Assembly (NCBI GenBank): GCA_040881685.1
Contig: JBBECS010000039.1
Location: 1 to 34,125 of the forward strand
Length of the DNA stretch: 34,125 nt
Direction: 5' to 3'
From: Acidimicrobiia bacterium
Lineage (GTDB): Bacteria > Actinomycetota > Acidimicrobiia > IMCC26256 > PALSA-555
The position numbers and the translations under genes were made by a program. Shown here piece after piece: positions 22,067 to 30,636 of the stretch (within the stretch, counting starts at the first letter, position 1; each line of letters starts with the position of its first letter). Under the pieces are notes generated by a model. That model ran no database searches, was not told where the DNA came from, and worked only from the letters and a program-made list of their open reading frames with translations.

Positions 22067-25000
22067 CTACTTTTCCCACTCGGGCGGAATCAGTTCGGCC
22101 AGCAGAGACGTGAGCGTGGCAGCCGTCTCAGGCGCGGGCGCGCGCAACGGTACGAGCACCTCCTCGCGGCTCACCTTGGACCCGGGCGCAAGCCGGTTGA
22201 GCCGCACCTTCTGTGAGTCACGCAGCGTGAGCCCACGGATGCGCGCCGCATCGCCACCCACCACGACGCTGCGCACACCGAGGCGCACGCACTCCGCGCG
22301 CAGCCGCGCCGCGTCGAGCAGCGCCTCGGCCGGCGGGGGCGGCGGCCCATAGCGATCGCTCCACTCGCTGCGCACGTCTTCGACGTCGCTCGGGTCGGTG
22401 ACCGCGGCGAGGCGCCGGTACGCCTCCATGCGCACGTCGTCGCGCGCCACGTAGTCACGCGGGAGGTGGGCATCGACGGGCAGGTCGATGGTGACCTCGA
22501 TCGGCTCGGGCGGCACCTCGCCCGTGAGCTCGCCCACCGCCTCGGTGACCATCTGGCAGTAGAGATCGAAGCCGACGGCCGCGATGTGGCCTGACTGCTC
22601 GCCGCCCAGGAGGTTGCCCGCACCACGGATCTCGAGATCGCGCATGGCGATCTTGAACCCGGAGCCGAGCTCGGTGAACTCGCCGATCGTCTTGAGCCGC
22701 TCGTAGGCCTGCTCGCTGAACGAGCGATCGGGCGGATGCAACAGGTATGCGTACGCGCGCTGGCCCCGTCGCCCGACCCGGCCTCGCAGCTGGTACATCT
22801 GCGCGAGACCCAAGCGATCGGCGCGGTCGACCACGAGGGTATTGACATTCGGGATGTCGAGACCACTCTCGACGATGGTGGTGCACAGCAGCACGTCGAA
22901 CTCGCGCTCCCAGAAGTCGAGCACCACCCGTTCGAGCCGTGCCTCGTCCATCTGACCGTGGGCGATCCCGATGCGCGCCTCGGGCACGAGCTCGTGCAGG
23001 TGCTCGGCAACGAAGTCGATGTCCTTCACCTGGTTGTGCACGAAGAACACCTGCCCCTCGCGGAGCAGCTCGCGCCGGATCGCTTCCGCCACGGCCCGGT
23101 CGTCGTACTCGCCGACGTAGGTGAGGATCGGCTGGCGCTCCTCCGGCGGCGTGTTGACGAGCGAGAGGTCACGGATCCCTGTGAGTGAGAGCTCGAGGGT
23201 GCGCGGGATCGGAGTAGCCGAGATCGTCAGCGCGTCGACGCTCGTACGCATCGACTTGATGCGCTCCTTGTGCTGCACGCCAAACCTCTGCTCCTCGTCG
23301 ATCACGAGGAGACCGAGGTCGCGGAACGCCACGTCGTCCGAGAGCAAGCGGTGCGTCCCGATGACCACATCGACATCACCACTCGCGACGCCATTGACCA
23401 CGGCCGACTGCTCTTTCGGCGACAGGAACCGGGAGAGCACCTCGACCCGAACCGGGTAGTTGGCAAACCGGTCACGGAACGTCTGGCCGTGCTGGCTCGC
23501 GAGCAAGGTGGTCGGCACGAGCACCGCGACCTGCGCGCCGTCCTGCACCGCTTTGAACGCGGCCCGCACCGCGACCTCCGTCTTACCGAAGCCGACGTCA
23601 CCGCACACCAGCCGGTCCATGGGCACGTCGCGCTCCATGTCGCCCTTCACGTCGGCAATCGCCTTGACCTGGTCTGGCGTCTCCTCGAACGGGAACGCCT
23701 CCTCGACCTCGTGCTGCCAGGGCGTGTCGGGACCGAACGCGCGCCCAAGGCTCGCGAGTCTGCGCCGGTACAGCACCACGAGCTCCTGAGCGATCTCCCG
23801 GACCGCGGAGCGCACGCGCGCCTTCGCCTTCTCGAAGTCGGCGCCTCCCATGCGGTTCAGCGTCGGCGTCTCGCCGCCGGTGTAGCGCCGAACGGTGTGC
23901 ACCTGGTCGGTGGGGACGTAGAGCTTGTCGTCGCCGCGGTACTCCAGCAGCAGGTAGTCGCGCGCGGTGCCGCCGATGGCACGCTGGACCATTCCCGAAT
24001 AGCGAGCCACACCGTGCACCTGGTGCACGACGTGATCGCCCGGCGTGAGCGCGTCGTAGAGGTCGGCGCCGCGCCGCGCACCTCGGGGTCGTCGATGCAC
24101 CCGCCGACGGCCCGTGAGATCAGCCTCGGCCACCACCGCGATTCGAACTCCGGGTACGACGAAGCCGCGGTCGAGGGGCGCGACCACGGCGCCGATCACA
24201 CCCGGCTGCACCGCGTCGTGCAGCATCTCGACGCCCTCGTCAGCCAAGACCTGGCCGAGCCGCGCGGCCGACCCCTCCCCGTCGGTTGCGAGCACGACCT
24301 GGAAGCCGTCGCCCGCCAGCCGCCGGAGCCGTTCCGCCAACGTGTCGCTGGCGCCGGCCACGGGGTCGAACGCGGTGGCCGCGAGGTGCGGCGTGGCCGG
24401 CCCCTCGGGCGCGGACAGCACGTTCGTCGCGCCCGCGCTCGTGTGTGCGAGCAAACGGTCGAACGGCAGCGAGAGGCGTGGGAACTCGCGGCCCTGCGCG
24501 CCCCAGGTTGTCGCGAGCGTGCTCGCGAGCGCGGCCTCCTCGTCGAGCAGCTCCCGCGCGCGGTCGCGCATCCGTCGCGGCTCGCACAGCAGCACCAACG
24601 CGTCGCCAGGCAGCAGGTCGGGCAAGAGATGCTCGTCTGCGGTCAACCAGGGCAGCCATGACTCCATGCCGTCGAACGTGTGGCCGTCGGCGAGCCGCTC
24701 CCAACTCTCGGCCCCCCACGGCTCCGTGGCTACAAGCGCGGCCGCGCGTTCCTGCACCTCCGCGGTGGGAAGCAGCTCGCGCGCCGGGAACACCTGCACC
24801 TCGGTGACCTCGTCCGTCGAGCGTTGGTCGGCCACCGCGAACGCACTCAGCCGATCGACCTCATCGCCCCATAGGTCGATGCGGACGGGATGATCGTCGT
24901 TGACGGGGTACACGTCCACGATCGATCCTCGGACCGCCACCTCACCGCGCGCTTCCACCTGGTACTCACGCCGGTATCCAGCAGCGACGAGCGACTCGAC

Positions 25001-25474
25001 GAGACCGTCGCGGTCAACGACGTCCCCCTTGCGTGCCACGATCGGCTCGACCTCTTCGACGTGCGGCCCGAGCCGCTGCACGAGCGCGCGGACCGGAGCG
25101 ACGAGCACGAGCGGAGGCGCTCCCGTGCGCAATCGCCACAGCACGCGCTGGCGGCGTCCCATCGTCTCGAGCGACGGCGAGACGCGCTCGAACGGCAGCG
25201 TCTCCCACGCCGGGAACGTCTCCACCTCTCCTGGTGGCAGGAAGCATGCGAGGTCGTGGGCGAGGCGCTCGGCCTCGGCACCCGTTGGCACCGCCACGAG
25301 GATCGGGCGTCGGGTGGTCAGGCGGGCGACTGCGGCACTGAACACGGCCCGAGCCGCGTCTGGCACCGCCACGACCGGTGCGCGGGCGATGACGGCGCGC
25401 ACCGCCGGCTCCTCGGCGAGGAGCGTTGCGATGCCAGCGAGCGGCGGGGCGGCAGCTGTGTCAGTGGTCGTCAT
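22067..25474 (-). CDS. mfd: Transcription-repair coupling factor
   Basis: The 1135-residue protein is full length. It has the UvrB-homologous N-terminal part (with FPAWETLPFERVSPS), the RNA polymerase interaction domain near 470-540 (GDHVVHQVHGVARYSG, LEYRGDDKLYVPTDQV), the RecG-like translocase with Walker A GDVGFGKTEVAVRA near 625 and Walker B VIDEEQRFGV near 725, motif TTIVESGLDIPN, and RGRVGRRGQRAYAYLL. A C-terminal D7 domain closes it. Mfd removes stalled RNA polymerase from lesions and recruits UvrA. No ribosome binding site is seen at the ATG; 59 bases with a hairpin separate it from pth. Head of the mfd-ppiC-mazG unit. Confidence 0.97.
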   Translation of the reverse strand: MTTTDTAAAPPLAGIATLLAEEPAVRAVIARAPVVAVPDAARAVFSAAVARLTTRRPILVAVPTGAEAERLAHDLACFLPPGEVETFPAWETLPFERVSPSLETMGRRQRVLWRLRTGAPPLVLVAPVRALVQRLGPHVEEVEPIVARKGDVVDRDGLVESLVAAGYRREYQVEARGEVAVRGSIVDVYPVNDDHPVRIDLWGDEVDRLSAFAVADQRSTDEVTEVQVFPARELLPTAEVQERAAALVATEPWGAESWERLADGHTFDGMESWLPWLTADEHLLPDLLPGDALVLLCEPRRMRDRARELLDEEAALASTLATTWGAQGREFPRLSLPFDRLLAHTSAGATNVLSAPEGPATPHLAATAFDPVAGASDTLAERLRRLAGDGFQVVLATDGEGSAARLGQVLADEGVEMLHDAVQPGVIGAVVAPLDRGFVVPGVRIAVVAEADLTGRRRVHRRPRGARRGADLYDALTPGDHVVHQVHGVARYSGMVQRAIGGTARDYLLLEYRGDDKLYVPTDQVHTVRRYTGGETPTLNRMGGADFEKAKARVRSAVREIAQELVVLYRRRLASLGRAFGPDTPWQHEVEEAFPFEETPDQVKAIADVKGDMERDVPMDRLVCGDVGFGKTEVAVRAAFKAVQDGAQVAVLVPTTLLASQHGQTFRDRFANYPVRVEVLSRFLSPKEQSAVVNGVASGDVDVVIGTHRLLSDDVAFRDLGLLVIDEEQRFGVQHKERIKSMRTSVDALTISATPIPRTLELSLTGIRDLSLVNTPPEERQPILTYVGEYDDRAVAEAIRRELLREGQVFFVHNQVKDIDFVAEHLHELVPEARIGIAHGQMDEARLERVVLDFWEREFDVLLCTTIVESGLDIPNVNTLVVDRADRLGLAQMYQLRGRVGRRGQRAYAYLLHPPDRSFSEQAYERLKTIGEFTELGSGFKIAMRDLEIRGAGNLLGGEQSGHIAAVGFDLYCQMVTEAVGELTGEVPPEPIEVTIDLPVDAHLPRDYVARDDVRMEAYRRLAAVTDPSDVEDVRSEWSDRYGPPPPPAEALLDAARLRAECVRLGVRSVVVGGDAARIRGLTLRDSQKVRLNRLAPGSKVSREEVLVPLRAPAPETAATLTSLLAELIPPEWEK

Positions 25475-25489
25475 GGGCGCGCGACAGCG

Positions 25490-25513
25490 CCGGGAACGCG
25501 CTCGCGCTCCCGG
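25490..25513 (-). terminator. GC hairpin between pth and mfd, possible terminator or leader structure
   Basis: CCGGGA (25490-25495) pairs with TCCCGG (25508-25513), with CGCG-rich sequence between. It lies in the 59-base gap after the pth stop and just before mfd on the minus strand. No T run follows. Confidence 0.3.
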
Positions 25514-25533
25514 GTATCCTCGCCAGCGTACCG

Positions 25534-26145
25534 CTAGGCGTTGTACTTGTTCATCGCCGCTTGGACGCCGTCCGTTGCGATGAGCTCGACGGCGTCGGCA
25601 GCTTGCTCGAGGGTCACGTCGATCTCGGCGCGCTCGCGCTTGGAGAACCGACTCAGCACGTGGTCGGCGCCGTGCTCCTTCGCGGTCGGCTTGCCGACGC
25701 CGATGCGAACGCGCTGAAAGTCATCGGAGTGCAGGTGGTTCTGGATCGATCGCAGGCCGTTGTGCCCTGCAAGTCCACCGCCCGACTTCACGCGCAGCGC
25801 AGCAACCTGAAGGTCGAGCTCGTCGTGCACCACCACGAGCTGCTCGGGGGTCACGCCGTAGCGGCGCACCAACAGCCGCACCGACTCACCGGAATCGTTC
25901 ATCCACGTGAGCGGCACCGCCAGCGCGACCCGCCGCCCCCCGACGTGCACCTCGTCGGCGAGCGCCCGCTCCTTGCCACGGCGCAGACGTGCGCCGTGAC
26001 GCTCCGCGAGGAGCGACACCACGTCGGTACCGACGTTGTGCTTGGTGTGCGCGTACTCATCGCCGGGATTGCCGAGACCAACGACCAAGAGGTCGGCCGC
26101 GGTGCCCGTGCGCGGTGCCGACGGCGCGCGACGCCGCCGCAGCAC
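25534..26145 (-). CDS. pth: Peptidyl-tRNA hydrolase
   Basis: The 203-residue enzyme frees tRNA from peptidyl-tRNA dropped by ribosomes. Seen: VVGLGNPGDEYAHTKHNVGTDVV with the catalytic His in HNVG, PLTWMNDSGESV, VVHDELDL with the conserved Asp, and KSGGGLAGHNGLRSI. GTG at 26145 follows the L25 stop by 3 bases and has GGAG 6 bases upstream, which decides the start even though it gives an N-terminal extension of about 17 residues compared with E. coli. The rplY-pth pair is conserved in actinobacteria. Confidence 0.96.
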   Translation of the reverse strand: MLRRRRAPSAPRTGTAADLLVVGLGNPGDEYAHTKHNVGTDVVSLLAERHGARLRRGKERALADEVHVGGRRVALAVPLTWMNDSGESVRLLVRRYGVTPEQLVVVHDELDLQVAALRVKSGGGLAGHNGLRSIQNHLHSDDFQRVRIGVGKPTAKEHGADHVLSRFSKRERAEIDVTLEQAADAVELIATDGVQAAMNKYNA

Positions 26146-26148
26146 GCG

Positions 26149-26832
26149 TTACTCCCCGCTGCCCTCGTCGTCGCCACCCGACTCTTCGGCCGGCGCTTCG
26201 CCCTCGGCACCCTCTTCGCCCTCGAGGCCCTCTTCGCCCTCGAGGCCCTCTTCGCCCTCTTCGGGAACCTCTTCCTCGACGACGCGAGGCGCGATGACCT
26301 GGGCCACCAGCGTGTCGGGTTCGAGCGTCGTGGTCACACCCGCGGGCAGCGAGACCTCGGTCATGCGGATCTGGTCGCCGATGAACAGGTGGGACACGTC
26401 GGCTTCGAGGTCGTGCGGGATGTCTTGCGGCTTGGCTTCGACCGGGATGGAGAACACGAGCTGCTCCAGCACCCCGCCGTCCTTCACGCCGGCGGGCTCG
26501 CCGGTGAGACGGAGTGCGACATCGGCCGACACCGCGACGTCGGTGCGAACCCGGATGAAATCGACGTGGAGGAGCTGGCCCTTCGTCGGGTGGCGCTGCA
26601 CCTGCCGCGCGAGCGCAAGGGCGTCGTCGCCACCGACCTTCAGCGTGATGAGCGTGTTGGCGCCGGCAGCCAGGATGTGGTTCAGCTCGCGAGCCGGCAC
26701 GGTGACTTCGAGGGTGTCGCTGCCCAGGCCGTAGACGACAGCCGGCACGAGACCGGCGCGACGCAGGCGTCCGGCCGGTCGCGAGCCGCGCTCAGCCCGC
26801 GGTTCGGCAAAGAGGGTGATGTCGTCAGCCAT
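26149..26832 (-). CDS. rplY: 50S ribosomal protein bL25 (CTC form, acidic tail)
   Basis: The 227-residue long form has the 5S rRNA-binding L25 domain (RAGLVPAVVYGLGSD, HPTKGQLLHVDFIRV) and the C-terminal beta domain of TL5/CTC proteins (EAKPQDIPHDLEADVS). A tail of about 40 residues after VVEEEVP is almost wholly Glu and Gly with a tandem LEGEEG repeat. Acidic tails are common in actinobacterial L25. A box GAATAT ends 7 bases before ATG 26832, weakly suggesting leaderless transcription. First gene of the rplY-pth unit, followed 3 bases later by pth. Confidence 0.96.
   Translation of the reverse strand: MADDITLFAEPRAERGSRPAGRLRRAGLVPAVVYGLGSDTLEVTVPARELNHILAAGANTLITLKVGGDDALALARQVQRHPTKGQLLHVDFIRVRTDVAVSADVALRLTGEPAGVKDGGVLEQLVFSIPVEAKPQDIPHDLEADVSHLFIGDQIRMTEVSLPAGVTTTLEPDTLVAQVIAPRVVEEEVPEEGEEGLEGEEGLEGEEGAEGEAPAEESGGDDEGSGE
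26212..26256 (-). repeat. 18-bp tandem repeat encoding the L25 acidic tail
   Basis: The unit CTCTTCGCCCTCGAGGCC (plus strand) is repeated at 26212-26229 and 26230-26247 with a half copy to 26256. It is in frame and codes for a Gly/Glu-rich hexapeptide, so copy number can vary without a frameshift. Confidence 0.85.
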
Positions 26833-26921
26833 GAGCCAGATATTCTGCCCGCTGCGAGCGCTTCAGACCAACTGCGGCACCGGAAGTAAGCGGAGCGCTC
26901 GGGGCGGCGAGCGAGCGAAGC

Positions 26922-26987
26922 GAGTGACCTCGCAGGCGCTGGCGAGCGTCCCGAAGGGCGGCGTCGGGTATCCAGACGCCGAGCGAG
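26922..26987 (-). repeat. Dispersed hairpin repeat, copy B
   Basis: Read on the minus strand from 26987, the element matches positions 1-48 of the window at 44 of 48 bases, with stem 26981-26972 against 26968-26959 (one mismatch) and a 3-base loop. It is followed by the same CCC-GGG mini-hairpin and by GAGGTCACTC. It lies in the 164-base gap between prs and rplY, starting 10 bases after the prs stop, so it may act in prs 3'-end formation. A GCGAGCGAGCG-rich stretch completes the gap; no gene is seen there. Confidence 0.7.
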
Positions 26988-26996
26988 CGCGCCGAG

Positions 26997-27980
26997 TCAG
27001 GTGTTGTCGCCGCGGAAGATCTCGCTGACGCTCGTGTCCTCGAACACCGCCTTCAGGGCCTCGGCGATGATCGGTGCGATCGAGAGCACACTCAATGCAT
27101 CCCATCGCTTGTCGGTGGGGATCGGCAGCGTGTTGGTGACGACGACCTCGCGCACCGGCGCGTTCTTGAGCCGGTCGACCGCAGGACCCGAGAGGATGCC
27201 GTGGGTCGCCGCGATCGTGACGTCGTTTGCCCCGCGCGCGTGCAAGAGGTTGGCTGCGCTCGTGATCGATCCCGCGGTGTCGATCATGTCGTCGACGAGC
27301 AAACACGAGCGGCCGTCGACATCACCGATGACCTCGACGGCCTCGGCGACGTTCTGCGTCCCTTTCGGGCGCCGCTTGTCGATGAACGCGAGGTCGGTCG
27401 TGACACCGTGATCATTGAGGTAGCTCGCGAATCGGTGGGCGAGCTTGCCGGCACCCGCGTCGGGTGCGACCACCGTGATGTCCTTGCCCACAGAGCCGGA
27501 GAGGTGCTCGGCGAGGATCGGGACCGCGGTGAGGTGATCGACGGGGAAGTCGAAGAAGCCCTGGATCTGGCCCGTGTGCAGGTCGACGGTGACCACCCGA
27601 TCAGCGCCAGAGACACTCAAGAGATCGGCGATGAGCCGCGCCGAGATCGGTTCGCGCCCCGAGGCCTTCCGATCTTGGCGCGCGTATGCGTAGAACGGGA
27701 TGACAGCAGTGATCCGCTTCGCCGACGCGCGCTTGGCTGCGTCGAGCATGAGGAGCTGTTCGAAGATCCGATCGTGGATCGGCTCGCAGTGCGTCTGGAT
27801 GATGAACACGTCGGCACCGCGGATGCTCTGGCTGTACCTCGGCAGCATCTCCCCGTTCGCGAAGGTCGAGTGCGCGACCTCGCCGAGTGGTTCGCTCAGG
27901 CAGTCCGAGATTTCTCCCGACAGCTCGCCGTTCCCCTGCCCGGCGAACAACATGAACGACTTCTTGGAGACGAGCTCCAT
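26997..27980 (-). CDS. prs: Ribose-phosphate pyrophosphokinase
   Basis: The 327-residue enzyme makes PRPP from ribose 5-phosphate and ATP for nucleotide, His and Trp synthesis, and in actinobacteria for decaprenylphosphoryl-arabinose precursors. Seen: FANGEMLPRYSQSIRGADVFIIQ, IPFYAYARQDRK (flexible ATP-binding region), DLHTGQIQGFF, APDAGAGK, and the PRPP loop CLLVDDMIDTAGSI. The length is typical for class I enzymes. ATG at 27980 lies 2 bases after the glmU stop, forming the conserved glmU-prs operon. Confidence 0.97.
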   Translation of the reverse strand: MELVSKKSFMLFAGQGNGELSGEISDCLSEPLGEVAHSTFANGEMLPRYSQSIRGADVFIIQTHCEPIHDRIFEQLLMLDAAKRASAKRITAVIPFYAYARQDRKASGREPISARLIADLLSVSGADRVVTVDLHTGQIQGFFDFPVDHLTAVPILAEHLSGSVGKDITVVAPDAGAGKLAHRFASYLNDHGVTTDLAFIDKRRPKGTQNVAEAVEVIGDVDGRSCLLVDDMIDTAGSITSAANLLHARGANDVTIAATHGILSGPAVDRLKNAPVREVVVTNTLPIPTDKRWDALSVLSIAPIIAEALKAVFEDTSVSEIFRGDNT

Positions 27981-27982
27981 CG

Positions 27983-29416
27983 TCAGCTGCTCCCTTCCCC
28001 GTCGAGCTCCCCGGCCTCATCTGCGGCGCGCCGCTTCGCCCAGCCTTCTTCGATCTCGGCCGGAACACCCTTGGCCAGCGCGCCCGCGGGTACGTCGCGA
28101 CTGACGACCGCGCCCGCGCCGGTGTACGCGCCCTCGCCCACCTCGACCGGGGCGACCAGCACCGTGTTCGACCCGATGCGCGCATCTGCGCCCACGACGG
28201 TGCGGTGCTTCTCGCGACCGTCGTAGTTGGCGGTGATCGTGCCGGCGCCGATGTTGGCGCGCGCCCCGATCTCGGCGTCGCCGATGTACGCGAGGTGCGG
28301 CACCTTGGCACCTTCCCCGATCTCGGAGTTCTTGACCTCGACGAAGCTGCCCACGTGCGCGTCAGCGGCGATGTGCGACCCGGCGCGCAACGAGGCAAAC
28401 GGTCCGACGGTCGCCCGGTCGCCGATCTCGCTCTCTCGAGCCACCGTCTGGGCGACGACCGCGTCGGAACCGACGATGGTGTCGACGAGCCGGCTGTCGG
28501 GCCCGATCACCGTGCCGCTGCCGACGACGGTGCGGCCCTCGAGGATCGTGCCCGGCAACAGCTGCACCTCGGGCTCGAGCTCGACCATCGCGTCGATATA
28601 GGTGCGCGCGGGATCGGTCATCGAGACGCCTTCGCGCATCCACCGCTGGTTGATCCGGGAACGGAGGACGGTCTCGGCTGCAGCGAGCTGCGCGCGATCG
28701 TTCACACCGAGCGTCTCGGTCGCGTCCGCGGCAGGCGCACCGACGACGAGGTGCCCGGCTTGGCGCAGCACGGCAACAACGTCGGTCAGGTAGTACTCGC
28801 CTTGTGCGTTCTCCGGGCTCAACCGGCGAAGTGAGGGCGCGAGGAACGCGCGTCGGAAGCAGTAGATCGAAGGGTTGATCTCGGTGATCTCGAGCTCGGC
28901 CTCGTTGGCGTCGGGTTGCTCGACGATGCGCTCGACGCCGTCGCGGGCATCGCGGATCACGCGGCCGTACCCCGTGGGGTCGTCGAGGTGGGCGGTGAGC
29001 AACGTGGCTGCGGCGTCGGCGAGACGATGCTCGGTCGCGAGATCCGCAAGGCTCCCTGAGCGCAGCAGGGGTACGTCACCGGCGAGCACCAGCACGTCGT
29101 CTTCAGCGTCGAGCGTGTCGGCGAAAGCAGTGAGCCCGACGCTGGCCGCGTCACCGGTGCCGCGTTGCACACGTTGCTCGACGAACTCGATGGGGATCTC
29201 GGTGGCGAGCTGCTCTTGCACCATCTTGGTGACGCGCTCGGCGCCGTGACCGACGACCACGACGATGCGCTCGAGGGGGAGGGCGATGAGCGTGTCGAGC
29301 ACATGGAGCAGCATCGGGCGGCCGCACAGCGGGTGGAGGAGCTTCGGCGTCGCCGAACGCATCCGAGTGCCTTCTCCCGCGGCGAGCACCACCGCCGACA
29401 AGGGTCGATAGGCCAC
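27983..29416 (-). CDS. glmU: Bifunctional GlcNAc-1-phosphate uridyltransferase/glucosamine-1-phosphate acetyltransferase
   Basis: The 477-residue enzyme makes UDP-GlcNAc for peptidoglycan. The N-terminal uridyltransferase domain shows VVLAAGEGTRMRSATPKLLHPL, VLAGDVPLL and YGRVIRDA. The C-terminal left-handed beta helix carries hexapeptide repeats with GAGTITANYDGREKHRTVVG and IGSNTVLVAPVEVGEGAYTGAG. ATG at 29416 has an excellent ribosome binding site, GGAGGAGG, 7 bases upstream. tRNA-Gln ends 24 bases upstream on the same strand, so both may share a transcript. Confidence 0.97.
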   Translation of the reverse strand: MAYRPLSAVVLAAGEGTRMRSATPKLLHPLCGRPMLLHVLDTLIALPLERIVVVVGHGAERVTKMVQEQLATEIPIEFVEQRVQRGTGDAASVGLTAFADTLDAEDDVLVLAGDVPLLRSGSLADLATEHRLADAAATLLTAHLDDPTGYGRVIRDARDGVERIVEQPDANEAELEITEINPSIYCFRRAFLAPSLRRLSPENAQGEYYLTDVVAVLRQAGHLVVGAPAADATETLGVNDRAQLAAAETVLRSRINQRWMREGVSMTDPARTYIDAMVELEPEVQLLPGTILEGRTVVGSGTVIGPDSRLVDTIVGSDAVVAQTVARESEIGDRATVGPFASLRAGSHIAADAHVGSFVEVKNSEIGEGAKVPHLAYIGDAEIGARANIGAGTITANYDGREKHRTVVGADARIGSNTVLVAPVEVGEGAYTGAGAVVSRDVPAGALAKGVPAEIEEGWAKRRAADEAGELDGEGSS

Positions 29417-29440
29417 CGCGACACCTCCTCCTCACGAGCG

Positions 29441-29511
29441 CTCGGGGGCGAGGTTTCGAACCTCGACTTGGGACTCCAAAGGACCCCGTGCTGCCGTTAC
29501 ACCACCCCCGA
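29441..29511 (-). tRNA. tRNA-Gln (anticodon UUG)
   Basis: On the minus strand TCGGGGG (29511-29505) pairs with CCCCCGA (29448-29442), discriminator G at 29441, no encoded CCA. D-stem GTG/CAC, anticodon loop CTTTGGA giving TTG, T-arm CGAGG TTCGAAA CCTCG. The anticodon stem GGGTC/GTCCC has one T-T mismatch at its fourth pair. Length 71 bases. It is directly upstream of glmU, as glutamine tRNA genes often are in actinobacteria. Confidence 0.93.
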
Positions 29512-29577
29512 CCGGTCGACTCGACCCTACCCGTCAGCCGTGCGAAAACGAGTCAACCTTTATTTGCGGTCCCTGAT

Positions 29578-29606
29578 GTGACACCACAAGACCGCACGAC
29601 TAGGTT
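29578..29606 (+). promoter_or_regulatory. Promoter GTGACA-N17-TAGGTT for bS22
   Basis: GTGACA (29578-29583) and TAGGTT (29601-29606) are separated by 17 bases, the best full promoter match in the window. The start codon follows 11 bases later, so the leader would be a few bases at most. A TTGACT on the minus strand (29556-29551) may belong to the divergent tRNA-Gln promoter, but its spacing to TAGGGT is too long (21) to be convincing. Confidence 0.5.
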
Positions 29607-29617
29607 GCCACGACGCC

Positions 29618-29719
29618 ATGGGCTCCCTGATCAAGAAGCGCCGCAAGCGCATGCGCAAGAAGAAGCACAAGAAGCTGCTGAAGAAGACCCGCTGGCAGCG
29701 GCGCCAGCAGGGCCGCTAG
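29618..29719 (+). CDS. Small basic ribosomal protein bS22 (AURKAIP1/COX24 domain)
   Basis: The 33-codon gene encodes MGSLIKKRRKRMRKKKHKKL followed by LKKTRWQRRQQGR, nearly all Lys and Arg. This matches the 33-residue actinobacterial protein seen bound to the small subunit in Mycobacterium smegmatis ribosome structures and called bS22, with AURKAIP1/COX24 similarity (from memory). It is easily missed because of its size. ATG at 29618 is preceded by a good promoter and no Shine-Dalgarno site. It stands alone on the plus strand and converges on ispE with 5 bases between stops. Confidence 0.92.
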   Translation: MGSLIKKRRKRMRKKKHKKLLKKTRWQRRQQGR

Positions 29720-29724
29720 CGCGC

Positions 29725-30636
29725 TCAGCCGCTCCCGAGACGGACACCACGCGACACGGTGGCCGCCGGTGTGACCGGAACCCTCAGGCGACGTTGCACG
29801 CGACGCGCGTATGACGTGGCGTCCAAACCGTCGCCCACCGGCACGACGTAGGCCGACCCGCTCCCCGCGAGGAGCGCCGGCGCCTCTGCCGCGGCTTCGA
29901 GCTCTGTCCGGAACTCGGTGAGCCGCGGCTCCACCGCTTCGGCGGCAGGCTCGAGGTCGTTCGACAGCTCGGGCAGGACCTCGGCGATCTCTCCCGTTGC
30001 CGCGACTCGACGGGTCGCGGCCGGCCGCCCCAGGTCGTCCCATGCGCGGTACACGTCCGACGTCTGGAGGCGAAACGGCGGCAGGGCGACGAGGAACGGC
30101 AAGCCGATCGGCAGGTCAACCGGATCGAGCTTCTCGCCGCGGCCCCGCATCCACGCCGCGCCACCCTCGAGGCAGAACGCGACGTCGGAGCCGAGCTTCA
30201 GCCCCAGCTCCCACAAACCGCGGTCGTCCATGTCGATCTCGAGCATGCGGCGCACGGCGACCAACGTCGCGGCCGCGTCAGCCGAACCGCCACCGAGTCC
30301 GGCTCCGGCTGGGATCTTCTTGCTCAACGTGAGAAGCACGCCGTGACCGGATCGCCCCGCGCGCACGAGCAGCTCGTCGGCCGCGCGTGCTGCGAGGTTC
30401 GTCATGTCATTGGCCACACCTTCGGTCTCACCCCGCATCTCGAACGTGACACCGCCGGGGTGCGGAACTGCGCGGACCTCGACGACGTCATGTGGATCGC
30501 TGATGGACACGGTCAGGGCTTCGATGTCGTGGAACCCGTCGTCGCGCAACGCCCGAACCCGCAGCGCGAGCGTGAGCTTGCTGTACGCGGTGGCCCGGAC
30601 GCGCCCCAGCCTCCCGGCGGTGGTGAGCTCGTTCAT
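29725..30636 (-). CDS. ispE: 4-diphosphocytidyl-2-C-methyl-D-erythritol kinase
   Basis: The 303-residue GHMP kinase phosphorylates CDP-ME in the MEP isoprenoid pathway. Seen: ATAYSKLTLALRV (N-terminal Lys motif), the ATP loop IPAGAGLGGGSADAAATL, LGSDVAFCLEGG with the catalytic Asp, and LAGSGSAYVVPV near the end. ATG at 30636 overlaps the rsmA stop (ATGA); an open stretch of 10 codons upstream is inside rsmA and is not needed. The rsmA-ispE pair is conserved in actinobacteria. Confidence 0.95.
   Translation of the reverse strand: MNELTTAGRLGRVRATAYSKLTLALRVRALRDDGFHDIEALTVSISDPHDVVEVRAVPHPGGVTFEMRGETEGVANDMTNLAARAADELLVRAGRSGHGVLLTLSKKIPAGAGLGGGSADAAATLVAVRRMLEIDMDDRGLWELGLKLGSDVAFCLEGGAAWMRGRGEKLDPVDLPIGLPFLVALPPFRLQTSDVYRAWDDLGRPAATRRVAATGEIAEVLPELSNDLEPAAEAVEPRLTEFRTELEAAAEAPALLAGSGSAYVVPVGDGLDATSYARRVQRRLRVPVTPAATVSRGVRLGSG

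Noticed and set aside
23270-24661. A 463-codon plus-strand open frame inside mfd
   Set aside because: Mfd is full length on the minus strand with all helicase motifs.
26881-26996. Possible small gene or CRISPR-like repeats in the rplY-prs gap
   Set aside because: The GCGAGCGAGC repeats have no regular spacing and no coding frame; they belong to the hairpin element and GC-rich spacer.
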